A stretch of 64,000 nucleotides of DNA, from the NCBI GenBank assembly GCA_963734025.1, contig CAVTFR010000011.1:186001-250000 (forward strand), given 5' to 3'. The notes under the pieces were generated by a model. That model worked only from the letters and a program-made list of their open reading frames with translations. It ran no database searches and was not told where the DNA came from. Positions 43,462-50,840 of this stretch are shown piece after piece. The stretch comes from JACVRW01 sp963734025. Its GTDB lineage: Bacteria; Actinomycetota; Thermoleophilia; Solirubrobacterales; Thermoleophilaceae. The first letter of the stretch is position 1. Every line of letters starts with the position of its first letter. The translations under genes were made by a program, and so were the position numbers.

Positions 43462-43517
43462 ACACAGCGGTTGGAGATCCGCAAGCCGCAAATTTCCTTC
43501 AAGTTCGGCCGCTGTGT
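43462..43517 (+). promoter_or_regulatory. long-range stem in the leader of the zinc-ribbon gene
   Basis: ACACAGCGG (43462-43470) pairs perfectly with CCGCTGTGT (43509-43517) across a 38-base AT-richer loop, 20 bases before ATG 43538. A structured 5' leader is possible. No known riboswitch class was recognised. Confidence 0.35.
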
Positions 43518-43537
43518 GCCGATACCGGAGCAAGAGG

Positions 43538-43990
43538 ATGCGAGAGATGGAAAGCCACGGAGAACAAGCCCACTACACGAAACGAGTGGTTCTTCCCAGC
43601 GGGAAGACCATCGAGGTCGTGTACTTCAGGGAGACCGATGAGCCGCGCGCGGAGCAGCCGGAGCAGCACGCCCCGGAGCACATCCCCGCCGAGACCCATC
43701 AGGACCTGCACGTCTGCATCGAGTGCGCTTCCGAGCTCGTTTACCCGATCCAGTGGGACGAGGCCGGCCCCGAGAACTGGAACGTCCTCCTCCACTGCCC
43801 CAACTGCGACGTCTACCGCGAGGGTGTCTTCACCCAGGCAAACGTCGAGGAGTTCGACGAGGAGCTCGACCGTGGCGGCGATGCACTCGCCCGCGACTAC
43901 AAGCGGCTGATGCGCGCCAATATGGCGGAGGAGATCGAGCGCTTCGTTGGGGCGCTCGAGGCCGACGCGATCCTCCCCGAAGACTTCTAG
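43538..43990 (+). CDS. zinc-ribbon protein, unknown
   Basis: 150 residues. After a 45-residue polar N-terminus (KRVVLPSGKTIEVVYFRE) there is a Cys4 zinc ribbon: HVCIECASELVYPIQWDE and VLLHCPNCDVYREGVFT, two C-x-x-C pairs about 30 residues apart. An acidic helical tail (NVEEFDEELDRGGDALARDY) follows. This kind of protein recurs in Thermoleophilia-like genomes. Nothing in the neighbourhood points to a role. Shine-Dalgarno GGAGCAAGAGG before the ATG. Confidence 0.65.
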   Translation: MREMESHGEQAHYTKRVVLPSGKTIEVVYFRETDEPRAEQPEQHAPEHIPAETHQDLHVCIECASELVYPIQWDEAGPENWNVLLHCPNCDVYREGVFTQANVEEFDEELDRGGDALARDYKRLMRANMAEEIERFVGALEADAILPEDF

Positions 43991-44002
43991 AACCCGGAGC
44001 TC

Positions 44003-44039
44003 TCCCGACTTGAGGTCGCAGGACGACCACAAGTCGGGA
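44003..44039. terminator. strong hairpin between convergent genes
   Basis: TCCCGACTTG (44003-44012) pairs with CAAGTCGGGA (44030-44039) and inside it GGTCG (44014-44018) with CGACC (44024-44028), with one A-A mismatch and a 5-base loop. There is no U-run on either side. It lies between two converging transcripts, so termination or end protection is likely. Confidence 0.5.
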
Positions 44040-44092
44040 CGGTGGCGTCAAATCTCGGGCCGGCGGAGACCAAACCCGCGGGTTGCCTCCGC

Positions 44093-45073
44093 CTACGCGT
44101 AGCGCTCCACGACCCCGTCGGCCACGAGGTCGAGCGCCCGGCGCCGGCTCGCGGTCAGGTCGAGCTCCGCGAGCCCGGCCTTCGCGCCCGCCACGTGGGT
44201 CAGGGCCATGCCGCGTGCGTCCTCGAGCGCGCCCGTGGCGGCGATCCGGTCGCACACGGACTCCGCCGCGGCGGCGTCGCGAACTTCGCGGCGCAGGTCG
44301 AGCGCGGCGAGCTCCGGGTCGGCGCGCCTGCCCAGGATCAGCGGCAGCGTCACCGTCCCGTCGAGCAGGTCCGTCCCGCGCGGCTTGCCGGTCCGCTCGG
44401 GCGGCCCGGAAACGTCCAGCACGTCGTCGAGCATCTGGAAAGCGAGCCCCACGCGCTCGCCGAAGCAGCCCAGCGGTCCCGCCAGGTCGCCCCTGCCGCC
44501 GAAGAGGGCGCCCAGGCGGCAGGACGCGTCGAACAGGCTGCCGGTCTTGAGCCGGCAGCGCTCCAAGTAGCGCTCCTGGGTCACGGCGGCGTCCCAGGCG
44601 TCGGCGCGCTGCATCAGCTCGCCGCGCGCCAGTGCCGAAGAGGCGGCCGACAGTGCCCGCACCGCCTCCTCGGCACCCGGCCGGGTCAGCTCGGCGAACG
44701 CACGCGAGAAGAGCAGGTCGCCGGTGGCCGTCGCCGCCCGGCGGCCGCCCGCGGCGAACACGGTGGGCCTGCCGCGGCGCAACTCGGCGCGGTCGAGGAC
44801 GTCGTCGTGCACGAGCGTGGCCATGTGCAGCAGCTCCACGGCCGCGGCCGCGGCGACGAGGCCGTCGCCGTCACCGTCGCCACACATGAACACGAGGATG
44901 GGGCGCAGCCGCTTCCCGCCGGCCGACAGCGTGCCGTCGACGTGGGCCGCGAGCTCGGCGCCGTGACCGCTCGCGATCTCGGCAAGCCGGGCCTCGGTGC
45001 GCTCGAGCAGCCGCGCGAGCTCCGGCCCGCCGGCCGAGAGCACCGCACCGAGCTGAGCCTGGGCTGTGTTCAC
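44093..45073 (-). CDS. polyprenyl diphosphate synthase (menaquinone side chain)
   Basis: 326 residues from GTG 45073, overlapping the menG stop (GTGA). Trans-prenyltransferase: GGKRLRPILVFM, first Asp-rich motif LVHDDVLD, GDLLFSRAF, second Asp-rich motif FQMLDDVLD, then GTDLLDGTVTLPLIL. The position after menG and the qcr genes suggests it makes the isoprenoid tail of menaquinone. The chain length is not readable here. Confidence 0.9.
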   Translation of the reverse strand: MNTAQAQLGAVLSAGGPELARLLERTEARLAEIASGHGAELAAHVDGTLSAGGKRLRPILVFMCGDGDGDGLVAAAAAVELLHMATLVHDDVLDRAELRRGRPTVFAAGGRRAATATGDLLFSRAFAELTRPGAEEAVRALSAASSALARGELMQRADAWDAAVTQERYLERCRLKTGSLFDASCRLGALFGGRGDLAGPLGCFGERVGLAFQMLDDVLDVSGPPERTGKPRGTDLLDGTVTLPLILGRRADPELAALDLRREVRDAAAAESVCDRIAATGALEDARGMALTHVAGAKAGLAELDLTASRRRALDLVADGVVERYA

Positions 45074-45771
45074 GGCGCCCGTATGCCCGAGTGGATCGCG
45101 ATGATGCCGCCCGCCGTCAGGATCCAGCGCACGTCCGCGAGGCCGGCCGCAGCCATGCTCGCCCCCAGCGCGTCGGGGCCCGGAAAGCGGCGGACGCTGT
45201 TCGGCAGGTACGTGTACGCATCGGAGTCCCCGGCAACCCGGCCGAGCAAGGGGACGATGCGATCGAACCAGGCCCGGAAGAACCACGAGAGCGGCGCCCG
45301 CTGTGGCGTCGTGATCTCGAGCACCACGACGCGCCCGCCGGGCTTCGTGACGCGCGCCATCTCGCTCAGGCCCTGGTCGAGATCGCCGAAGTTGCGTGCG
45401 CCGAAGCCGACCGTCACGGCGTCGAACTCCGCATCGCCGTAGCGGAGCGCGAGCGCGTCGCCCTCGTCGAACTGGATGGCCGGTGCCTTGACGCGGGCCA
45501 GCTCGAGCATCGCCGGCGAGAAGTCCATGCCCGTGACCGCGGCGCCGCGAGAGGCCAGCTCGAGCGCCAGGTCGCCCGTCCCGGTCGCGACGTCCAGCGC
45601 GCGCGAGCCCGGCCCGACGCCCGCGAGGTCCACCGCGCGGCGGCGCCAGGCGTGGTGCATCCCGGCGGTCATCACCGTGTTGAGCGGGTCGTAGATCCGC
45701 GCGATGCGGTCGAACATCGCGCGCACCTGCGGCTCGGGCAGGGTGCCGGACGCGGGGCTGCCCCCGCTCAC
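45070..45771 (-). CDS. menG: demethylmenaquinone methyltransferase
   Basis: 233 residues. Class I SAM methyltransferase of the UbiE/MenG family: RAMFDRIARIYDPLNTVMTA, the SAM loop ALDVATGTGDLALELA, MDFSPAMLELAR, GFGARNFGDLDQGLSEMARV and KPGGRVVVLEI. GTG 45771 gives a typical N-terminus; the frame stays open far upstream through antisense sequence, which is discounted. It performs the last step of menaquinone synthesis, coupled to the quinone-using complex beside it. Confidence 0.92.
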   Translation of the reverse strand: MSGGSPASGTLPEPQVRAMFDRIARIYDPLNTVMTAGMHHAWRRRAVDLAGVGPGSRALDVATGTGDLALELASRGAAVTGMDFSPAMLELARVKAPAIQFDEGDALALRYGDAEFDAVTVGFGARNFGDLDQGLSEMARVTKPGGRVVVLEITTPQRAPLSWFFRAWFDRIVPLLGRVAGDSDAYTYLPNSVRRFPGPDALGASMAAAGLADVRWILTAGGIIAIHSGIRAP

Positions 45772-45818
45772 CGGGCTGTGCGCAAGCAGCGGGCTCGGCC
45801 CGCTGCGCAGCGACCCAC

Positions 45819-46535
45819 TTACTCCCCGCCCTTGAGCGACGCCACGTACTGGACGAGCTTGTCGAACTGCTCGGGGTTGTCCTGCTGGAGCGACGCGTAC
45901 GAGGGCATGGGCGACGTCGGGTTCACGAGCGTGCGCGCGATCGCGTCGGGGCCGAGCCGGGCGCCGATCTCGGTCAGGTTCGGTCCCAGCGTGTTGCCGT
46001 TCTCGCCGATCTTGTGGCAGCCGAGGCAGCCCGAGGAGGCCGTGATCTCCTTTCCCTCTTCGTACTGCGGCGAGGTGGCCAGCTCGATCTCGGTCGGCGA
46101 CCCGGCAAGCGCGCCCAGCACCGTCAGGTAGGCCATCGCCGCGATCGTCGCGATGCCGGCGGTGGTGGCGATCGGGCGCCGCAGCGGGTTGCGCTCCGGG
46201 CCACGGTCGTAGAACGGCAGCAGGAGCAACAGGACGAGGCAGATCGTCGGGATGCCGATCGTCGCAAGGAAGACGAGCGACGGCGGCTTGACGACGCGCA
46301 GAAGCTCGAAGAGGAAGAAGAAGTACCACTCGGGGCGCGGCGTGTAGGTGGTGGTCGTCGGGTCCGCCTTCGGGCCGAGCTCGGCGCCGAGCAGGATCGA
46401 CATCAGGATGATCACGACGAGCACCACGCACGCCATGAGTGAGTCCTTCGCGACCGCGTACGGGAAGAAGGGCTTGCCCTGGCTCTTCAGGATGTAGTAC
46501 TCGCGGAGATACTCCTCGCGTTCGCGTGCGTTCAC
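45819..46535 (-). CDS. qcrC: menaquinol:cytochrome c reductase subunit QcrC (subunit IV-cytochrome c fusion)
   Basis: 238 residues. The N-terminal half is a subunit IV (PetD)-like three-helix domain with RPEWYFFFLFELLRVV (the P-E-W-Y quinol-site motif). The C-terminal half is a monoheme cytochrome c with SGCLGCHKIGENGN (C-x-x-C-H) and an axial Met in TSPMPSY. This fusion is the Bacillus-type arrangement, unlike the diheme QcrC of mycobacteria. It is the third gene of qcrABC. Confidence 0.94.
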   Translation of the reverse strand: MNAREREEYLREYYILKSQGKPFFPYAVAKDSLMACVVLVVIILMSILLGAELGPKADPTTTTYTPRPEWYFFFLFELLRVVKPPSLVFLATIGIPTICLVLLLLLPFYDRGPERNPLRRPIATTAGIATIAAMAYLTVLGALAGSPTEIELATSPQYEEGKEITASSGCLGCHKIGENGNTLGPNLTEIGARLGPDAIARTLVNPTSPMPSYASLQQDNPEQFDKLVQYVASLKGGE

Positions 46536-46541
46536 CGGCGC

Positions 46542-47366
46542 TCAGATCTCCTCGGTCAGGAGGTCCTTCTTCTCGGCCTTGAGCCACGGCGGCGCCGTCG
46601 TACCGAGCTTCGTGACCAAGTAGATATGCGCGCCGATCAGCGCGATGATCAGACCGGGTACGAGAAGCATGTGCAGCGAGTAGAAGCGCGTGATCGTCGT
46701 TGGCCCGAACTCGGCCCCGGCTCTCAGGAAGTCGGCCAGATAGGGGCCCACGAGGGGCCCCGACGCGTTGATGTTGACCGCCACGACCGTCGCCCAGAAG
46801 GAACGCTGGTCGAACGGGAGCAGGTAGCCCGTGAGGCCCATCATCAGCGTGAGCACGAGCAGCACGACGCCGATCACCCAGTTGAGCTCGCGCGGGTACT
46901 TGTAGGCGCCGAAGAAGAACGTCCTGGCCATATGCAGGAAGATCAGGATGATCATCACCGACGAACCCCACTTGTGCATGCCGCGCACGAACTCGCCGAG
47001 GAAGACCTCGTTCGTGATGCGCTGGGCGGACTCGTAGGCGCGCGTGGGATCCGGTTCGTAGTACATGGCGAGGAACACGCCGGTGACCGCCTGGGAGAGG
47101 AAGGCGAACAACGTGGCCGAGCCGAGCGTGTAGAACCAGTTCGTCCCCTTCGGCACCTTGCGATACAGGAAGCCGCGCAGGAAGGGGCTGAGGCCGCTGC
47201 GCTCGTCGAGCCAGCCAACGGCCGAGACGCCGCCCTCGACGGCCTGGTCCTTGACGGTGGGCTTGGGCGGCGCGACGGTGGAGCCGTTGGCCCCGTTGCG
47301 ACCGTTGCCGTTGTCGCCGGGGCGCCGCGGCTTCGGCCGCAGGGGGCGTGGAAGCGAAGGGCTCAT
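46542..47366 (-). CDS. qcrB: menaquinol:cytochrome c reductase cytochrome b subunit QcrB
   Basis: 274 residues, cytochrome b6-type, four helices after a polar 50-residue N-terminus. The heme ligands are His pairs in RGMHKWGSSVMIILIFLHMA (13 residues between) and FYSLHMLLVPGLIIALIGAH (14 between), the b6-like spacing. Also GYLLPFDQRSFWATVVAVN. It overlaps qcrA by 4 bases. Confidence 0.95.
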   Translation of the reverse strand: MSPSLPRPLRPKPRRPGDNGNGRNGANGSTVAPPKPTVKDQAVEGGVSAVGWLDERSGLSPFLRGFLYRKVPKGTNWFYTLGSATLFAFLSQAVTGVFLAMYYEPDPTRAYESAQRITNEVFLGEFVRGMHKWGSSVMIILIFLHMARTFFFGAYKYPRELNWVIGVVLLVLTLMMGLTGYLLPFDQRSFWATVVAVNINASGPLVGPYLADFLRAGAEFGPTTITRFYSLHMLLVPGLIIALIGAHIYLVTKLGTTAPPWLKAEKKDLLTEEI

Positions 47367-48034
47367 GTGGTCGGCCTCGACGGGTAGAGGTACTGCCAGA
47401 GCCCGTCGAGGTGGTTCGACGGGTCACGCGGAGCGAAGCGCTCGAGATCCGAGTTCAGCGAGAAGCGGTCACCGATCTCGACACGGCCGGCCTCGACGCG
47501 CGTGTAGAAGCGGTCCAGCGGCCGCACCGGCGGGCCGCCCTCGACCTGGCCCTCGAAGCCGTACACGCCGCCGTGGCAGGGGCACACGAACTTTCCCGAC
47601 GCCTGGATGTAGCGAACCGGGCAGCCGAGGTGGGCGCAGCGGGTCGAGATCGCGACGTAGGGCTGCGGGTCCTGGCCCTCGTTCACCTTGTCCCGCTCCG
47701 GGTTGAAGGTGCGGACGTAGATCGTCGTCTTGCCGGCATCGCCGATCTCGGGCGCGATGTTGATGACACGCGGGACGTAGGTCCGCTCGTTGAAGTCGTC
47801 CTCGGGCCCGACGTCCTGCCAGCGCGTCGGGGTCGTGTCCTCGAAGATCGGGCCGAGCGCGAACCCGAGCGCCGGCAGCGTGAACGCCATGGTGGCGATG
47901 CCGCCCGCCGCGAGCGCCGTACCGGTCATGAGGCCGCGGCGGGTGACCGTCTCGCCCTCGAATGCGCCGGCCGCGCCACGTGCTTCGGTGTAGCGGGACT
48001 TGCGTTCTGGCTTTGAAGAGGGTGGGTCAGCCAC
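47363..48034 (-). CDS. qcrA: Rieske iron-sulfur protein QcrA
   Basis: 223 residues. A Tat-like signal anchor (TRRGLMTGTALAAGG, near residues 32-46) precedes the helix. The 2Fe-2S ligands lie in CAHLGCPVRY and CPCHGGVYGF, the classical C-x-H-x-G-C and C-x-C-H-G pair. It is the first gene of qcrABC-menG-prenyl synthase. GTG start; tatAC for its export is 5 kb away. Confidence 0.95.
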   Translation of the reverse strand: MADPPSSKPERKSRYTEARGAAGAFEGETVTRRGLMTGTALAAGGIATMAFTLPALGFALGPIFEDTTPTRWQDVGPEDDFNERTYVPRVINIAPEIGDAGKTTIYVRTFNPERDKVNEGQDPQPYVAISTRCAHLGCPVRYIQASGKFVCPCHGGVYGFEGQVEGGPPVRPLDRFYTRVEAGRVEIGDRFSLNSDLERFAPRDPSNHLDGLWQYLYPSRPTT

Positions 48035-48047
48035 TGCGTCTATGCGA

Positions 48048-48077
48048 ATTGTTCCGCTCGGCGAAGCGTATTGCCAA
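48048..48077 (-). promoter_or_regulatory. promoter of the qcr operon
   Basis: Minus strand: -35 TTGGCA (48077-48072), an 18-base spacer, -10 AACAAT (48053-48048). Transcription would begin about 7 bases before GTG 48034, leaving almost no leader. Confidence 0.6.
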
Positions 48078-48127
48078 CTTGGTTACGGAGCGCACTACCT
48101 GGGCGCTTGGAGGTGGGCCGCGGGAGC

Positions 48128-48505
48128 CTATCGCGCGAGCCGCGCGGCACCCCGGACCCACAGCGCCTCAGCGGCCTCCGGGCGGCCCTCGGCGTGGGCC
48201 TGGGCCGAGCCCGAGATCAGGTCCGACAGCTCCGCGACCGCCTCGAGATCACCCGCCTCGGCGAGCCGCGACAGGCCGAGCGCGTAGAGCGCGTCGCCCG
48301 CCAGCAGGCGCAGGTCCTCCTCCATCCCCGCGAAGGCGCGCGGCTCGCCGTAGTGCATGAGGTATCCCTCGCGCACGGCTTCGAGCACGAAGCGCCGCTC
48401 GGCGCTCGCGTCGAGGTCCTCGAAGCGAGCCGGCCCCGGGTCGGCGACCGCGTGCACGGCCAGGGCGGGGCCGGCAGCATCGACCACCTCTGCGAGCACG
48501 CTCAT
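48128..48505 (-). CDS. small helical protein in the hem cluster, unknown
   Basis: 125 residues, all-helical by composition, with an aromatic patch (EGYLMHYGEPRAFAGMEEDL) and an Ala/Glu-rich C-terminal half. No domain was recognised. It is coupled to hemL (ATGA overlap), so a link to tetrapyrrole synthesis or to the qcr genes just downstream is inferred from position only. Confidence 0.6.
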   Translation of the reverse strand: MSVLAEVVDAAGPALAVHAVADPGPARFEDLDASAERRFVLEAVREGYLMHYGEPRAFAGMEEDLRLLAGDALYALGLSRLAEAGDLEAVAELSDLISGSAQAHAEGRPEAAEALWVRGAARLAR

Positions 48506-49791
48506 CCGAGCGCCTCCCGCAGCGACTCCTCGACCGCGTCGAGCGTGCGCCCGATCTGCGCCGGCGTGTGCGCGAGCGAGGGGAACCAGCCCTCGAACTG
48601 CGACGGCGGCAGGTAGACGCCCCGATCGAGCATCGCCCGGCAGAAGGCGGCGTACGCGTCCGTATCGCAGTCGCGCGCGTCGTCGTAGTCGCGCACCGGC
48701 CGGTCACTGAAGAAGACGGTCAACAGGCCTGTCGTCCACTGCACCCGCACCGGCAGGCCGCCGGAGGCCGCCTCGATGCCCTCCGCCAGCGCGCGCGTCG
48801 TCTGGTCGAGGCGCCGGTAGGCGTCCTCGCCGAGCAGGCTCAGCGTCGCCAGCCCGGCCGCGGTTGCGAGCGGGTTCCCGGACAGGGTCCCGGCCTGATA
48901 GACGTCGCCGGCCGGTGCCACCCGCTCCATCAGGGTGCGCGGGCCGGCGTATGCCGCTGCCGGCAGGCCGCCACCCACGATCTTCCCGAGGATCGTCAGG
49001 TCGGGAATGACGCCCTCGCGCTCCTGAGCGCCGCCCGCGGCGACCCGGAAGCCCGAGATCACCTCGTCGAACACGAGCAGCGCCCCGGAGGCCGTGCTCG
49101 CATCGCGCAGGAAGGCCAGGAAGCCGGGCTCCGGCGGAACCACGCCCATGTTGCCCGGGTAGGGCTCGCAGAGAAGGGCGGCGACGTCGCCCCCCGCGAG
49201 CGCCCGCTCGACGCCCTCGCGGTCGTTCCAGCGAACGACGAGCGTGTCGGCCGCCTGGGCGGCGGTCACGCCCGGGCTCGCGGGGATCCCCTGAGTGGCC
49301 AGCCCGGAGCCGGCGTCGGCGAGGAGGCCGTCCACATGGCCGTGGTAGGCGCCCGCGAACTTGACGAGGCGGTCGCGCCCGGTCGCTGCGCGCGCCAGCC
49401 GGGTGGCGCTCATCGTCGCTTCGGTTCCCGACGACGTCATCCGCACCATCTCCGCGGAGGGGATGCACGCGATGATCTCCGCCGCCAGCTCCACCTCCGC
49501 CTCGGTCGGGGCGCCGAAGCTCGTGCCCGCCGCCGCGGCGGCCTGCACCGCCGACACCACCCCGGGGTGGGCGTGACCGGCGATCAGCGGGCCCCACGAC
49601 ATGACCCAGTCGACATAGCGGTTGCCGTCCACGTCGACGATCTCCGCGCCCTCGCCGCGAGCGACGAAGATGGGGTCGCGCCCTATGGCGCGCATCGCCC
49701 GTACCGGCGAGTTGACGCCGCCCGGCAGCAGCTCTACGGCTTCACCGAACAGCTCGCCGGAGCGGCTGGCTACCCGTGCTCCGCTTCCCAC
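48502..49791 (-). CDS. hemL: glutamate-1-semialdehyde 2,1-aminomutase
   Basis: 429 residues. Class III PLP aminotransferase: LLPGGVNSPVRAM, GSGTEATMSA-type loop (TSSGTEATMSATRLARA), KFAGAYHGHVDGLL, LLVFDEVISGFRV, and the PLP Lys in TILGKIVGGGLPAAAY. It makes 5-aminolevulinate from GSA (C5 route). GTG 49791 overlaps the preceding gene by 22 bases and gives the usual length. Confidence 0.95.
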   Translation of the reverse strand: MGSGARVASRSGELFGEAVELLPGGVNSPVRAMRAIGRDPIFVARGEGAEIVDVDGNRYVDWVMSWGPLIAGHAHPGVVSAVQAAAAAGTSFGAPTEAEVELAAEIIACIPSAEMVRMTSSGTEATMSATRLARAATGRDRLVKFAGAYHGHVDGLLADAGSGLATQGIPASPGVTAAQAADTLVVRWNDREGVERALAGGDVAALLCEPYPGNMGVVPPEPGFLAFLRDASTASGALLVFDEVISGFRVAAGGAQEREGVIPDLTILGKIVGGGLPAAAYAGPRTLMERVAPAGDVYQAGTLSGNPLATAAGLATLSLLGEDAYRRLDQTTRALAEGIEAASGGLPVRVQWTTGLLTVFFSDRPVRDYDDARDCDTDAYAAFCRAMLDRGVYLPPSQFEGWFPSLAHTPAQIGRTLDAVEESLREALG

Positions 49792-50840
49792 CGCTTGTGC
49801 TCGTCCGTGAAGTAGCGCAGCCGGACCTTCTTGAACTCGGTCGAGGAGTAGAGCGTGCGGCGATCCTCGATCCCGGTGTCGGCGGCGATCGAGGCGAGGA
49901 TGGCGTCGCACTCGTCCTTCGAGCGGCCGTGGGCCATCGTGAAGACCGAGTAGGGCCAGTCGGCATAGGTGGGGCGCTGGTAGCAGTGCGAGATGCCGCG
50001 GAACGAGGACATCCGCGGGCCGAGCTCGAGGATGCGCTCCTCGGGGACGTTCCAGACGCCCATTCCGTTGGCGGAGAAGCCGGCTCGGCGGTGGAACAGG
50101 ATCGCCGCCACCCGCCGCAGCGCGCGCCGCTCCTGCATCGACCCGAGCCGCGCGAGCAGCTCGTCCTGCGAGATGCCGAGCTCGGCCGCGCCGGCCGCGT
50201 AGGGCTCCGGTGTGACCTCCATCGGGCCCTGGGTGGCGCGGATGGTGGCGATGTCGTCGTCGGACAGCGGGATCGCCTCGGGCTCGCGGTGCTCGACCGC
50301 CTCGGCGGCGGCGGCGAGCGTCTCGGTCCCCTTCTCCATCTCGAGATCCATGCGGATCTTGAAGAGCCGCAGCGTCGGCAGCTGGCGCACGGACTGCGCG
50401 CCGGTCAGGCGCTGCAGGACCTCGAGCGTGCCCTCGAGGCCGAGCGCCGAGTCCGGCTCAGTCGCGATCGTGAACCACAGGTTGAAGTCGTGGTCGCGCA
50501 GGTAGTTGTGCGAGACGCCGGGGTGGGAGTTGATGATCTTGGCCGCGCGCCAGGGGTTCTCGGCATCCACCTTCGCGGCGACCAGCATCGAGCTGTAGCC
50601 GAGCACGCGCGTGTCGAAGATCGGCGTGAGCTCGCGGATGATGCGCTCGTCGAGGAGCCGCCGCGTGCGGGTGAGCACCTCCTCCTCGCGCAGCCCGGCG
50701 AGCTCCGCGACGTGCGCGAACGGGCGCTGCTCGAGCGGGAAGCTCCCCTGCAGCAGGTTGAGCAGCTTCTTGTCGAGCTCGTCGAGCGGGACGGCCGCGC
50801 CGTCCTTGCGGCTGCGCACCTTCGCTATCGGCTGAGCCAC
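49770..50840 (-). CDS. fused AhbA-AhbB-like siroheme decarboxylase (Lrp/AsnC-type fold)
   Basis: 356 residues in two homologous halves, each a helix-turn-helix plus an Lrp/AsnC-like domain. The first half (about 15-160) has ELDKKLLNLLQGSFPLEQRP, IFDTRVLGYSSMLVAAKV and HPGVSHNYLRDHDFNLWFT, matching AhbA/NirD. The second half (about 195-356) has LFHRRAGFSANGMGVWNVPE and ISHCYQRPTYADWPYSVFTM, HGRS, matching AhbB/NirH. These proteins decarboxylate siroheme at C12 and C18. Fusion is known for NirDL. Routine annotation would call it an AsnC regulator. GTG 50840 has AAGGA 9 bases upstream; GTG 50819 is an alternative. Confidence 0.82.
   Translation of the reverse strand: MAQPIAKVRSRKDGAAVPLDELDKKLLNLLQGSFPLEQRPFAHVAELAGLREEEVLTRTRRLLDERIIRELTPIFDTRVLGYSSMLVAAKVDAENPWRAAKIINSHPGVSHNYLRDHDFNLWFTIATEPDSALGLEGTLEVLQRLTGAQSVRQLPTLRLFKIRMDLEMEKGTETLAAAAEAVEHREPEAIPLSDDDIATIRATQGPMEVTPEPYAAGAAELGISQDELLARLGSMQERRALRRVAAILFHRRAGFSANGMGVWNVPEERILELGPRMSSFRGISHCYQRPTYADWPYSVFTMAHGRSKDECDAILASIAADTGIEDRRTLYSSTEFKKVRLRYFTDEHKRWEAEHG

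Noticed and set aside
45772..47427. Upstream extension of menG across qcrC and qcrB
   Set aside because: It runs through verified qcr coding in another frame. menG homology begins just after GTG 45771.
49770..50840. Ordinary AsnC/Lrp transcription regulator
   Set aside because: The tandem halves carry AhbA- and AhbB-specific motifs and the gene sits inside a heme-synthesis operon; kept as a less likely alternative.
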